A stretch of 64,000 bases of DNA from Megamerina dolium (taxonomy: Eukaryota; Arthropoda; Insecta; Diptera; Megamerinidae), in assembly GCA_963854835.1 (NCBI GenBank), contig OY978525.1, forward strand, positions 107,268,917 to 107,332,916. Direction: 5' to 3'. Each line of letters starts with the position of its first letter. Position 1 is the first letter of the stretch. A program made the translations under genes and the position numbers. Under the pieces are notes generated by a model that was given only the letters and a program-made list of their open reading frames with translations, was not told where the DNA came from and did no database searches. Of this stretch, positions 8,001 through 17,609 are shown in pieces.

Positions 8001-10820
8001 TTTCCGGTTTCCGGGTACTTATTTGACAGAATGTATATACATATTTACAATATATATTCGGTTCGGTGTTCGGAAGTAATATACATGAAAAGTTCTAAAC
8101 TACAGGAGCGGTTCAAAAATTAACTATATGCGTATATTTCATAATACAGCCATTTACGGTATTTGCAAGGCACAGTACTAATTCTTAGTTAATCAACGAC
8201 TGTAAAGTACTTTCAAGGGTCAGCAGATGACCGTTGTAGCACAAGATGCACATTCAACTTATAACGAATGTCGGTAGAGAGCCCTAAATATGAGCCACCT
8301 CTACGACACCATTTTAAAAATAGGGCTCTACAAAGTTTGGTTTTATTATTGTTAATGGGCGATGTAGCACCGCGACCTATATGATCTATCGTGCCCCCTT
8401 CATTTTGGTTCAAAGTATCTCTTTGAATTCAACATCCTCTATGAAATGTAGTCTTGGCCCATATATTTCCGAGTCTGATTGCCCCATCAGTTAGTAAATG
8501 TTCATCTAGGTATTTCTTTCGTTTGTGCATTAGTTCGGGTCACACCTCCAGCACGTGTTTCGTGGTTTCATCCTCCTTCCCGCAAAACCTACAAATTTCA
8601 TTAGAGTAACAATGTCCTGTCAGAATTCCTGTAATGATTCTTAAATTTCCCAGCTTTCCAAAATCAGTGATTTTAAACATTTGCTTTTTCAACTCGAAAT
8701 TGCGAATTTAGCCTATAATCGTGAATATGCATTTTTTGGAATAAACTAAAAATTTCCATATACTTACTTATTTACTTATGTGGCCATTACAACCGAAATT
8801 TGATTTAGCCAACACTTTCCTTCGCTAACTGGAGTCAGTTAGAAGCTCCAAGCACTTTCAAGTTCTCCAGTACATGATCTTTCCACCGGAGGTTGGGTGT
8901 ACCTCTTCTGCGTCGTCCACCAACGGATTCCGAATACAACACCTTCTTAGCTGGAGCGTGTTCTTCCATTCGCACGACCGGATCTAACCAGCGCAGCCGC
9001 TGAATTTTAATGCGCTTTACTATGTCGGTGTTACTATACAGTTCACACAGCTCACCTTGCACCTTATTCGATATTCGCCACCAACTCAAATATATCCAAA
9101 GATCTTCCGTAGTACTTTTCTCTCGAAAACTCCGAGTATTCTCTCATCTGAGGTGGAAATTGTCCAAGCTTCGTGCGCCATATGTCTCAAGAGAGAGCTC
9201 TACTTTTCAATTGCTTACTTAGCCCAAAGTAGCACCTGTTAGCAAGAGTGATACTTCGCAATATCTCCAGGCTGACGTCATTACTGGTTTTAAAGCTAGT
9301 TCCAAGATAAACAAATTCCTTCACTACTTCAAAAGCGTTCTTATCAACAGTGACGTGCTGTCCAAGACGCCTGGGCTCTTTGTTTATTGACAATAGGTAC
9401 ACCGTGTTGCCCTCGTTCATCGTAAAACCCATTCGACGCCACTCTCTTTCCAACTCTGAAAATGCTGTCCTGTCGTAGATTAGCAGCTCATATTATTTTT
9501 TTCATAATAAGATTGAAGAGGTCGCTCAATAGTGAATCATCTTGTCTGAAACCTCGTTTGGTATTAAACTTCCATATACTAGATGGATCAAAAATGTTTG
9601 GAATAAGTGAAAAAAGAACACATTTTTTGGGCAAATTTCGTTTTATTTTTCAACACAAATTCCTTTGAAATCAATTTTGAGGTAAATTTGAAGTCCAATG
9701 ATTTTCTAACTTTTTAATCGGTCCTTCGAAAGCTGCTCAAAATAGACTTCAGTTTCAGCTATGAGTTCCTTATTTGTGTATAATCACTTATCGGCAATCC
9801 ATATTCCCAAGATTTGCTGAGGAACCATCCAAACCCGATTGCTTGTACATTGTCGCAATAAAAAGCGCAAATGCGGCACCCATTGCGCCCAGAGTTTCTT
9901 CATACCCAAAATGTCATGTTTGATGTTGAACGCACTGGCAGATGACATCTTTCTGGTCTCGCTCACGTTCACTTTGAGGTCATTTAACATAAAATAATGT
10001 ATTTTTTCACATTTTCTGATTTGCTGACGTCTTTTTTAGGGGTCCAGATGATTCAGCGTCATTGGCATTTGTACAGCCGCAACAAAAGCCAGAAAACCAC
10101 TATGACTTAGCTTTATCGATGGTGCTAAGACCGGATAATACCTAGTCAGCGTGGCTTTGGTGTCGGTTTTTGTTTTCTTACGTATTATGTTATGCATTTT
10201 TCTTCGCCGTCAATTATATTTAAGCGTCCTTCTTTGTCGTCATTTATGTTTACGCGTCTATCTTTGCTTTCAACTATGATTACGCGCGTCTTTCGACGTG
10301 ATCAATTTTTGAGAGCGCGTCATTCTTCGTGATCAATTTTTGAGAGCGCGTCTATCTTCGTCTTTCTCCGACGATATGTTTGTGTGATTTCAAGCTTATA
10401 AACGATATCAATCAAGCAAATAATATCTAAATGAAATCTTCTATTTCAGCATATCCTGGTGACATGTATATTGGACATCCGAGTTGGACAAATGACATTG
10501 CCACCGAACCATATTTCATTGTAGAGAATGGTTTATTAACCATACGTGAGCCTGGATTATATTATGTCTATGCACAAGTATGCTATAATAATACACATGA
10601 TCAGAATGGTTTTGTTATATTCCATGGTCATAAGCCATTCTTACAATGTCTCAATACTGTGCCCACCAATATGCCAATGAAAATACATACATGCCATACT
10701 AGTGGTCTAATATATTTACAAATGGATGAGACAATACATTTGCGTGATTTCCATAGCGATCGTAATGTTATATTGAAAGATAGTAATAATCGTAGCTATT
10801 TTGGTATAATTAAAATATGA
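4579..10820 (+). CDS. egr: eiger, TNF-family ligand (3' five exons; 5' end outside window)
   Basis: Exons 4579-5090, 6997-7167, 7284-7429, 7577-7705 and 10450-10820 join in phase with GT..AG introns and give 442 residues to the stop. In order: an acidic Asp-rich stretch (about residues 17-90 of the visible part), a Gln/Lys/Glu-rich stretch to about 170, a basic segment with RARHHRRRK that fits a furin-type cleavage site (about 260-270), then a TNF homology domain (about 290-442). That domain begins AAHFHL, contains [15 protein letters not shown] and ends SYFGIIKI. Eiger is the type II membrane TNF of flies: it is shed and binds Wengen and Grindelwald to activate JNK signalling. The cytosolic and transmembrane part must lie in an upstream exon outside the window. 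The visible part alone slightly exceeds the roughly 410-residue full length I recall for the Drosophila protein, because of the low-complexity stalk. The family call rests on the TNF domain and is firm; orthology to eiger is inferred. Confidence 0.88.
4630..4767 (+). repeat. GAT/GAC trinucleotide tracts encoding poly-Asp
   Basis: Two runs of GAT with occasional GAC and GAG codons (about 4630-4664 and 4718-4764) are separated by a short mixed segment. They lie in the eiger frame and encode nine and fifteen consecutive Asp. GAC interruptions in the second run suggest selection on the protein as well as slippage. Confidence 0.9.
5252..6490 (+). mobile_element. mariner (DD34D) with broken transposase, in an eiger intron
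   Basis: Inverted ends AAAGAAATCCATTATTTTT (left) and the complement (right) are flanked by TA at 5250-5251 and 6491-6492; length is about 1.24 kb. The transposase starts [18 protein letters not shown] near 5424. It shows the two HTH regions with [15 protein letters not shown], a [13 protein letters not shown] linker, [10 protein letters not shown] (first Asp), DNARPQT (second Asp) and [13 protein letters not shown] (third Asp). A frameshift follows the linker, the reading has a stop just before DNARP, and the residues expected between KDA and RPI are deleted. It is inactive. An opposite-strand relative lies at 12743-13962. Confidence 0.9.
6493..6996 (+). other. Intron remainder, no feature seen
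   Basis: The stretch contains AT-rich sequence and T runs and ends in the acceptor TTTATAG before 6997. Confidence 0.6.
6997..7167 (+). CDS. egr: eiger exon: stalk
   Basis: It lies between acceptor TTTATAG and donor GTATTT. The frame reads [13 protein letters not shown], then Gln-, Thr- and Ser-rich sequence and [10 protein letters not shown]. It enters with one base completing an Asn codon and leaves AG for an Arg codon finished at 7284. Confidence 0.78.
7284..7429 (+). CDS. egr: eiger exon: basic segment with furin-like site
   Basis: It lies between acceptor TTTTTAG and donor GTGAGT. The frame reads [19 protein letters not shown] and later [18 protein letters not shown]. The RxxRRRK cluster just before the TNF domain is a candidate proprotein-convertase cleavage site that would release the soluble ligand. 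Confidence 0.8.
7577..7705 (+). CDS. egr: eiger exon: start of the TNF domain
   Basis: It lies between acceptor TTTGCAG and donor GTAAGT. The frame reads [14 protein letters not shown] and then [26 protein letters not shown] corresponds to the first strand of the TNF jelly roll. A later AG (ATTTCAG near 7600) is an alternative acceptor but would drop eight codons. Confidence 0.85.
7773..8033 (-). mobile_element. mariner deletion derivative, copy 2 (261 bp), in an eiger intron
   Basis: The ends match those of the 3859-4101 element. The minus strand still reads the first residues of the transposase, [10 protein letters not shown], right after the 5' UTR block, and then jumps to the other terminal repeat. 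TA follows the right end; the left flank is AA, probably a mutated TA. Confidence 0.88.
8100..8660 (-). mobile_element. LINE C-terminal fragment (RNase H tail)
   Basis: The minus strand reads [19 protein letters not shown] and ETTKHVLEV, the Cys/His motif that follows RNase H in R1/I-type LINEs. A broken continuation toward 8130 includes [13 protein letters not shown]. Stops and frame changes show decay. Both ends are approximate. Confidence 0.65.
8765..9569 (-). mobile_element. RTE-like LINE, truncated copy 1, in an eiger intron
   Basis: It is flanked by an 11-bp duplication, TTCCATATACT, at 8754-8764 and 9570-9580. The 3' end carries the family tail ATGGCCACATAAGT on the minus strand. It encodes the last part of the RT and C terminus ([39 protein letters not shown]) with frameshifts. 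The full RT is at 28756-30599. Confidence 0.9.
9583..10020 (-). mobile_element. Mariner remnant, heavily decayed
   Basis: The minus strand reads [15 protein letters not shown], the conserved linker after the second HTH of irritans-type mariners, preceded by sequence resembling the HTH helix. No terminal repeats are recognisable, and most of the catalytic region is gone or unreadable. Confidence 0.5.
10297..10352 (+). repeat. Two 31-bp period direct repeats before the last eiger exon
   Basis: CGTGATCAATTTTTGAGAGC followed by GCGTC occurs at 10297-10321 and again at 10328-10352. Looser TTTACGCGTCTATCTTTG-type repeats lie just upstream (10200-10290). Confidence 0.8.
10450..10820 (+). CDS. egr: eiger last exon: body of the TNF domain and stop
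   Basis: Acceptor CTATTTCAG ends at 10449 and the TGA stop is at 10818-10820. The 123 residues include [53 protein letters not shown] and the final SYFGIIKI. The GLYYVYAQV strand and the Cys pair (LQC, HTC) fit a TNF fold. NNT in CYNNTHD is a possible N-glycosylation site. Confidence 0.92.
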
Positions 10821-12218
10821 GATGAAATGAAATATAAGTATGATTAGATATTATGCCAAATTCAGGAGTGAAAAGGGTATTATGAAAAATTTAATTAAAA
10901 TTAAAATTTATAATTTACCTACTTATTATCATTATTATAATTTTTTTTTTTTTATTATTATATATCCATTGATTCATATTATTATTATTTTTTTTTTTTT
11001 ACATAAGAAGTATAAAAATTATATTGATCTTGCCATCATGCCACTTGATCACTTGAGGAAATTCTAATCGAATATTTACTAAAGCTACAATACATATGCA
11101 TGGGGGTTTTAAAAGTTTTTGAAATGGTGCTTAGTGGGCTGTCACTTGAGCAAAATGCTCGTGAAGGTAGAGGTTTTATAATTTGATAAACCAATAGATG
11201 GTGCCACTGTGCAAGCCCATTAAGCGCTAGCACGGAAACTTTTGAAACACACTGTGTGTATATAGCATTTGTTTATTTATAGCAATTATTAAAAATTTAT
11301 TTTTAATTATATTTAATTTTTAATTTCATAAATTTGCGCTCATTTTAAAAGCCCACAACATTCAAAAATGATATATTTGTAAGCAGTCATATTTTTAAAG
11401 AAAATATATATATATTTTTTTTAATTAGAACTTTAATAACATTTGGAAATGTAATTTTTGGTTTACTAAATTTTATTTTTTTCTTAAGGTTATTTTTACC
11501 AAAATTAATATCACCAAACTAATGATCAGCATATGAAAACTGGATTTTCATATTTAAGATTCACTTACTCCAATATATGCAGAAATACAATATTTAAAAT
11601 CTAAGAAATCGTGGCTATTTTATTATGAAAAAATAAATAAATTATACTTATATTGAGTAAAAATATCCATGATCAATATCAATAATTTCTTACAACTACT
11701 TAGATCCAACAAAGAATGAAATATATTTGTATTTTTCTTTCAAACAAATCTTTCAATATTTATTATATAAAATTGTAAATAAAACTTTTTTTTTTTTTTG
11801 TATACTATTAATTTAGCTATTAATTTATAAATATATGATACATATAAAATATTTTATATACACTTACATATTTATGTGTACGATAATGTGTGTGTGTATA
11901 TGAAAGAGCGAAGTTTAAGAAAATAAGGTCATGTTACGTTGAAACCAAAAACAAAAAAAAAAAAAAAACAAAAATAATAAAACGTACCCTTGTGTATTTA
12001 CAAATATCAACGAATATATCATCAATAAAATATAATTTTAATGAAATTTGGCATAAAAATTGTTTTGTCTTTTTATAATTTTTTCGTTCGTTATTAATAT
12101 TTTTTTTTAGACATGTGTGGTTTTTGTTTGAAATACACGTAAGTATTAATATTATATTTATACGATACGTTCTTAGAATCAAAGAAAAGTCACGTTCACA
12201 TTGCCACATATGTATGTA
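10821..12218 (+). other. Region 3' of eiger, no further gene seen
   Basis: This is presumably 3' UTR and then spacer. AATAAA hexamers at about 11632 and 11778 are candidate polyadenylation signals. Long T and A runs are present. Confidence 0.5.
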
Positions 12219-12742
12219 TTAGGATGTCTGAAAAGTTGTGACCCAGTTTGCAATAAATGACATACATATTTTGAAATGTCACGTTCACATTACAAGATCG
12301 TCAGTTCCTCAGTACCCAATTTCATGTTGGATATGTTAATATCACCAATACTCTTCGCTGTCGAAGGAAAACTGTTGATGACGACGATATGCGTCATCTG
12401 ATCAATAATGCAGCTGTATTAAATCTTCACCATTCGACCGTTCACGGCTTCAATCAGTATTTGCGTTACTCATGAGCTCGTTAAAGTTCATCACAATCAA
12501 CTGCATCAGTAGCTGGTATTCACATCCCACAACATAACAACCAGTCGTTCTTGAAATTTAAATTCCTTGCGACAATATTGAACGTAAGCGATCATGGTGT
12601 CGTGCTAAAAATGCTACTCGAACCACATTCAAAAACCAATTTTGACTAATTTAAAGTTGTAGAGGACATTTTGGGATTATAAGAGTAAATGAAGTTTGAG
12701 CGGTGGAATCAAATGATGAATTCGGATGTGTATCGTTGACAG

Positions 12743-13962
12743 TCAATCAAATATACATTATTTTAGCATTAAATTGAAGGTTTTACTAAGCATAGTTAGA
12801 GTGATCCGATTTCGATAACTTGTTGCCATTTTGAAGATAATTTCACAATTCCACTTTCATAGAAACCCTAGAAATCAATTGGCAAACAACTGGGACAGTC
12901 GACAGTTTCACAAGTTTCTCTTGAGGTGAATTTTTCACCAGCAAAATCATTCGCCAGAGACAGCAACAGGTAGTAATCACTTGGTGCCAGGTTTGGACTA
13001 TAAGGTGGATGCATAAGAACCTACCAACCAAGCTCCCGGAGCTTCTGGCGAGTCACTATCGATGTGTGTGACCTGGCATTGTCCTGATGGAACACAATTC
13101 CTCTCTTATTGGCCAAAGCTGGCCGCTTCTGAGCGATTGCTTCCTTCAGACGGTCAAATTGTTGACAGTGCAGGTCCGAATTAAGAGTTTGGCCGTAGGG
13201 GAGCAGCTCATAGTAGATGATTCCCTGTCAATACCACCAAGCACATAGCAAAACTTTCCTGACCGTCAATCCTGGTTTGGCCATCGTTTGTGCCAGCTCA
13301 CCGCGTTTCGATCACGATCGTTTTCGCTTGGCGTTGTAGTAAGTGACCCAGTTTTCATCACCAGTAACCATCCGCTTCAGAAATGGATCGATTTTGTTGC
13401 GATTCAGCAGCGATTCGCAGATAGAAATTCGGTCTCGTGCGGTCATCGAGCTTCTTTTTGTACCAAGCCTTATTTAAATGGTTCCAAACGGTTTTTTGTG
13501 CAATGTTTAGCTCCTGGACAATAGAAACAGTGTTTACATGACGGTCAGACTCGACGATTTCCATTATTTTATCGGTATTTTCAACAATTGGCCTTCCAAA
13601 GTGTGGTGGTGGTGTCTTTGACATCAAAATTACCGGAATGGAATCGACGAAACCAAAATTGCACGTGATTGGCTGTTGCAGTATCAGGACCATAAACACT
13701 ATTCACATTACCAGCTGTCAGGCTTGCATTTTCGCCTTTATCGAAGAAAAACTGTAAAATATGGCGTATTTTCTCTTTACTGGTGTCCATCTTTGACGCG
13801 TGCTCAAACAATACTAAGTCAAGCAATCACAAAACTGCCTGAAAAGTTTATTTAGTACGCTATCCTATCTTTCTAACGCCATCTAGGTAACCCGATTGTA
13901 CTTATACAACGCGAGATACAGATTACTAAAGCCATCTATCGGAAAAATAATGGATTTCTTTT
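12743..13962 (-). mobile_element. mariner, second copy of the 5252 family, nested
   Basis: The right end AAAAATAATGGATTTCTTTT with TA at 13963-13964 and a degraded left end near 12743 match the 5252-6490 element in reverse. The minus strand reads [56 protein letters not shown] and the LAPSDY region. Frameshifts and stops make it inactive. It interrupts the outer element at 12219-15608. Confidence 0.87.
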
Positions 13963-13999
13963 TACATCACTACGGCCTTGTATCTATAATTTTTTACTA

Positions 14000-15220
14000 T
14001 TGGCACCTTGAATTAGTTTTGAGGGATTTTTCGGGCCATAGTCTAACTATATTAATTTTAAAGCGCCATTATTGCACTTTCTTTTTCAATATCTGTCATT
14101 TCGTAAAAGTCGTACACAATCAATTCTTATCGAGCTTCAAACGTGTCGACCTATGTGCCAAGAAAACAACATTTGCGGGTAGTTTTGCTTTTCATGTTTA
14201 ATTCAAAGAAAAGTGCCGCTGAAAGTCATCGATTGCTGTTGGAAACTTACAACGAACATTGTACTATATTTTGATTAAAATGTGTGAATAAAAGTGGTGA
14301 TTTCGACATTGAAGACAAACAGCGTTCGGGCCAACCAAAAAAGTTTGAAAATGATAAATTAAAGGCTTTCAACGAAATTTCTTGTCAAAAACTTAAAGAA
14401 TTGCCAACAACATAGGTGGTTGACGAATCAACAATTTCGAAGTGTTTAAATGGCATGGAAATGATTCACAAGCAAGGAAATCGGGTCCCACACAAAACGA
14501 AGCCGATAGGGGTTGAACGCCGATTTTTCATGTGCGAACAATTACTTCAACTACAAAAAATGAAAAAGTTTTTTGCATCGTATTGTCACTGATGATGAAA
14601 AATAGATCCATTACTATAACCAGAAGGGAAATAAAAACATGAGTTATCCCCGGTCCACCGCCAACATCAACGGCAAAGCGAAATATTTAGCGTGACAAGC
14701 TTACGCTCAGTATTTGGTAGGACTAGCACGACGATGTTTATTATGAGCTGCTAAAACCATGATTGAACCCATCACCGGTGGCCTTTATCGGACACAACTG
14801 ATGCTGAGCATTGAAGGAAAACGGCTACAATACCTCGAAAGGCACGATAAAGTAATTTTGCAACTTGACAATGCTCGTCCATATGTTGCTACAGTCGATC
14901 AAACATGCTTAGGAATGATAAAATTGGAAGTTCTACCCTCTCCGCCTTATAGCGCAGACATTATTCCTTCTGACTACCACTTTGTGCGATCGATGACACA
15001 GGACTTGGAATAACAGCGCTTCCATTCGTACGAAGGAGTCAAAAATTGAGTCGGTTCATGGATTACCTGAAGCGGAATCCGTATGCTGTCAGAAATATGG
15101 GAAAGCGCCATAGCTAATGATGGATAATACTTTGAATAATGTGTAAATTCATTTTATTACTTAAATGGAGGCTTAAAAGCAAAAAAAAAAAAATCCCTCA
15201 GAACTAATTAAAGGTCCCAA
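14000..15220 (+). mobile_element. mariner of a third family, nested
   Basis: Inverted ends TTGGCACCTTGAATTAGTTT and the complement of AACTAATTAAAGGTCCCAA are flanked by TA at 13998-13999 and 15221-15222; length is about 1.22 kb. Plus-strand coding remains include KKSAAESHRLLLETY, a GDFDIEDKQRSGQPKK block after the first HTH, DDEK near 14593, LDNARPYVATV and SPPYSADIIPSDYH. Several stops and frameshifts are present. Confidence 0.87.
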
Positions 15221-15341
15221 TACAATTTTTTTGATTCTTGCAAATCGACTTAAATGGTAGTTTGTTCGATTCTGTTTGGGCTACGTTGGAAAAGGCTGGT
15301 TGTGGAATCATGTAGCTTCCCAAAGATGTAAAAAAGGTATA

Positions 15342-15488
15342 AAAAAATAAAAATAAATATGTGGCACTTAAAGCCCCGAAGGGCTCATTGGCCGAGCTTC
15401 TCTTCAATTAGAAGGGACCTACTTATTTTAACCGGTTCCGAATGGCAGAACCCTTGCGACATCACTTTTTTGTGAGCTTTGTCACAGA
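15342..15488 (-). mobile_element. SINE, 3' part, with 14-bp target duplication
   Basis: The insertion is flanked by GTAAAAAAGGTATA at 15328-15341 and 15489-15502, inside the C-terminal coding remains of the outer mariner. The sequence matches the 3' half of the SINE family (AAGCCCCGAAGGGCTCATTG, CCGGTTCCGAATGGCAGAAC). The tRNA-like head is missing. Confidence 0.9.
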
Positions 15489-15610
15489 GTAAAAAAGGTA
15501 TAGTTTCATTAAAAATGCCAATAAAAATTTACAATTTTGTTCTATAAATTAATAAATCAACCTTGAGAATCACTTTAGAGATGCGTCACTACTTTTCCGA
15601 CACTCCAATA

Positions 15611-16420
15611 TATTAGACGTCCAAAGGTTACGTTAGGTTAGGTTAGTGTGGCCGCCCTCTCCATGGAGAGAGGCCGTCTAAAAGTATAAAATTTTTCAGT
15701 TTTGGCGATAGCATAACCGTGAGTTGGGCCGTTCAAACAAAAATTTAAAGATACAATTTTGTATGAAAACATTTTTATAACCCCTCTAATGAAGAAATTA
15801 AAAAATTCAAAGGCTCTGTATAATTTATTCTTGCATTTGAATTAATTAAATGTTTTAGGTAATTTAAAATACAGTTTGAGATTCATTTTAAAATCGATTC
15901 AGTTAAAAACATGAGCAGATCTAATGTACGATATATGAATGTTTCAATATTGTTTACAAAATGAAATTCTTATTATTGGTATTGTTTTTAATTGTAACTC
16001 GTGTTTTAGTTTATGAAAGTGCAATCGATGTAATTTAAATGGAAATACCATGAAGCACCTACAATAAAGAATAATGGAAATCGAATCAAAACAATTCAAA
16101 CAGAGGTCAATACAATATTTTTTACACATGTGTAAATATACAAAAGTATTTGTAAATATTGAAATTTGAATTACATATATCAAATTTCAATTCAAATACA
16201 TCATTGCACGAGCACATATAAGTGTATCATACATACCATATATTGTATGTATTTATATCGACACGTTGATGATAAGCATGCATACAGAGTTGCTTCCAAA
16301 GAGGGGAATTAAATAAATATGTTTACGATTAGCTCATTCCGAACAACAGAATTCCTACGGATCCCATATTTTGTCACACAACTATTTCAGAAGCTTTTCA
16401 TTTTAAGTCATGATCGTAAG
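15611..16420. other. Spacer with GTTAGGTTAGG motif and a GC-rich hairpin
   Basis: ACGTTAGGTTAGGTTAG near 15630 is followed by an imperfect inverted repeat GGCCGCCCTCTCC/GGAGAGAGGCC at about 15649-15675. The rest is AT-rich. A weak match to the SINE 3' half (TTCCGAACAACAGAATTCC near 16338) may be an old copy. No gene is seen. Confidence 0.45.
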
Positions 16421-16424
16421 GAGG

Positions 16425-16665
16425 AAGGCTCACTGTAGAATCCTACTTCAAAGGCTACAAAGCAAACAGCAAAACCTGCTTATGAACTGATTCTAGACTT
16501 TCAATGTAGCCATTATTATATATTGAGGATTCCAGACAGTAGCAGCATATTCCAGAATTGGACGAATAAGTGATATATAAAAATTTTTAGTCACATAAGG
16601 ATCGGTAAATTCCTTAGACCATCTCCATTATAAAGCCCAGTACACCCTTTGCTTTATTAAAATTG
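16425..16665 (-). mobile_element. LINE reverse transcriptase fragment
   Basis: The minus strand reads LYISLIRPILEYAATVWNPQ, the conserved block of the RT C-terminal region in many non-LTR elements, followed by frameshifted ESVHKQ-like sequence. Ends are approximate and the clade is undetermined. Confidence 0.65.
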
Positions 16666-16825
16666 CTTTATTAAAAGAGACTACACTGGAGAATGCTAGA
16701 GACAACATTGATATTCTCAGAGACCACATTTTTGAATAGTACTTTTTGTGTTGAATAAGATTTGATGCGATTTATGAGCTTTTGCAAAATACCAATTAAG
16801 TCCAACTTCCATATTATTTGGTATA

Positions 16826-17609
16826 CATTCTGTCAAATAAGTACCCGGAAATTCTCATTTTTAATTTTCCCTCTGAGAATATTTCAAAAAAAAATTTTTT
16901 CCCAGGTTGGCACAACTGTCAGCCACTATTCTGTGAATTTTTATTGCTATGTGTCATTTAGTTTGGTTACGGCGTCATTAGGAACAAGTCAACCTTTTGT
17001 GTGCGTTGCGATTTCTTCTCGCCCTTCTTTGAACGATTTATACCAATCGTAAACTTGAGTTTTCGACATGGTTGAATCACCAAATGTTTTTTTTTTTTCA
17101 ACATTTCCAACGTTTTGGCATAAGAAATTTCGTTTGAAACACAAAATTTCACACAAACTCTTTGTTCGATATTTTTATCAATAGTGAAGTAACAGAGGCC
17201 CCTTTGCTGCGAACAGCGCCGAATCGATAATTCACGGTCATCAACAACACTGGCGGATGCACCGGCGATATTTTCCTCTGTCCGCAATCTACGTATGAGT
17301 GTTGGTGGTTTATTGTCCAATAATGTAAATTTTGAGCGAAATTTAGTCACAAAATTCCGAATAGCAACCTCAGAAGGTCACCCAAACTGACCATAAAATA
17401 GAAAAAGTGCACGATGCATTTTCTTAACCCAACATGAATTTTGATAATAAAATTCAATAAACTGCAAGCGTTGTTCATTTGTAAGTCGATTCATGGTTAA
17501 ATTATAGACCAAACTGAACATGTTTGACAGTAACATGATGTTACACGAAAACAGCTGAGCTGCCAAAAACAGTGTTGCCAAAAAAAAAAGTTGCTAAAAA
17601 ATCACCCTA
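16826..17609 (-). mobile_element. Hybrid element: two mariner families joined
   Basis: The left end is the CATTCTGTCAAATAAGTACC terminus with its 5' UTR, preceded by TA. At about 17025-17180 the minus strand encodes the start of that family's transposase (DKNIEQRVCVKFCVSNEISY, then a frameshift in a run of A and STMSKT), in inverted order relative to the UTR. From 17185 to 17609 the sequence switches to the DD41D-like family also seen at 37338 and 44525, ending at its right terminus GTTGCTAAAAAATCACCC. The 127-codon minus-strand frame 16967-17350 crosses the junction in frame. Confidence 0.78.

Larger units (their letters stand above)
12219..15608 (+). mobile_element. Outer mariner interrupted by two other mariners and a SINE
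   Basis: The left end TTAGGATGTCTGAAAAGTTG and the complement of the right end TTGGAGTGTCGGAAAAGTAG match at about 20 of 26 bases, and both are next to TA (12217-12218, 15609-15610). Plus-strand coding remains include KTVDDDDMRHLI and DNIERKRSW before the inserts, and GIM followed by LPKDVKKV after them. These are the HTH linker, first-Asp block and C-terminal end of a Mos1-like mariner transposase. Without the inserts it would be about 0.8 kb, so some sequence has been lost. Confidence 0.72.
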
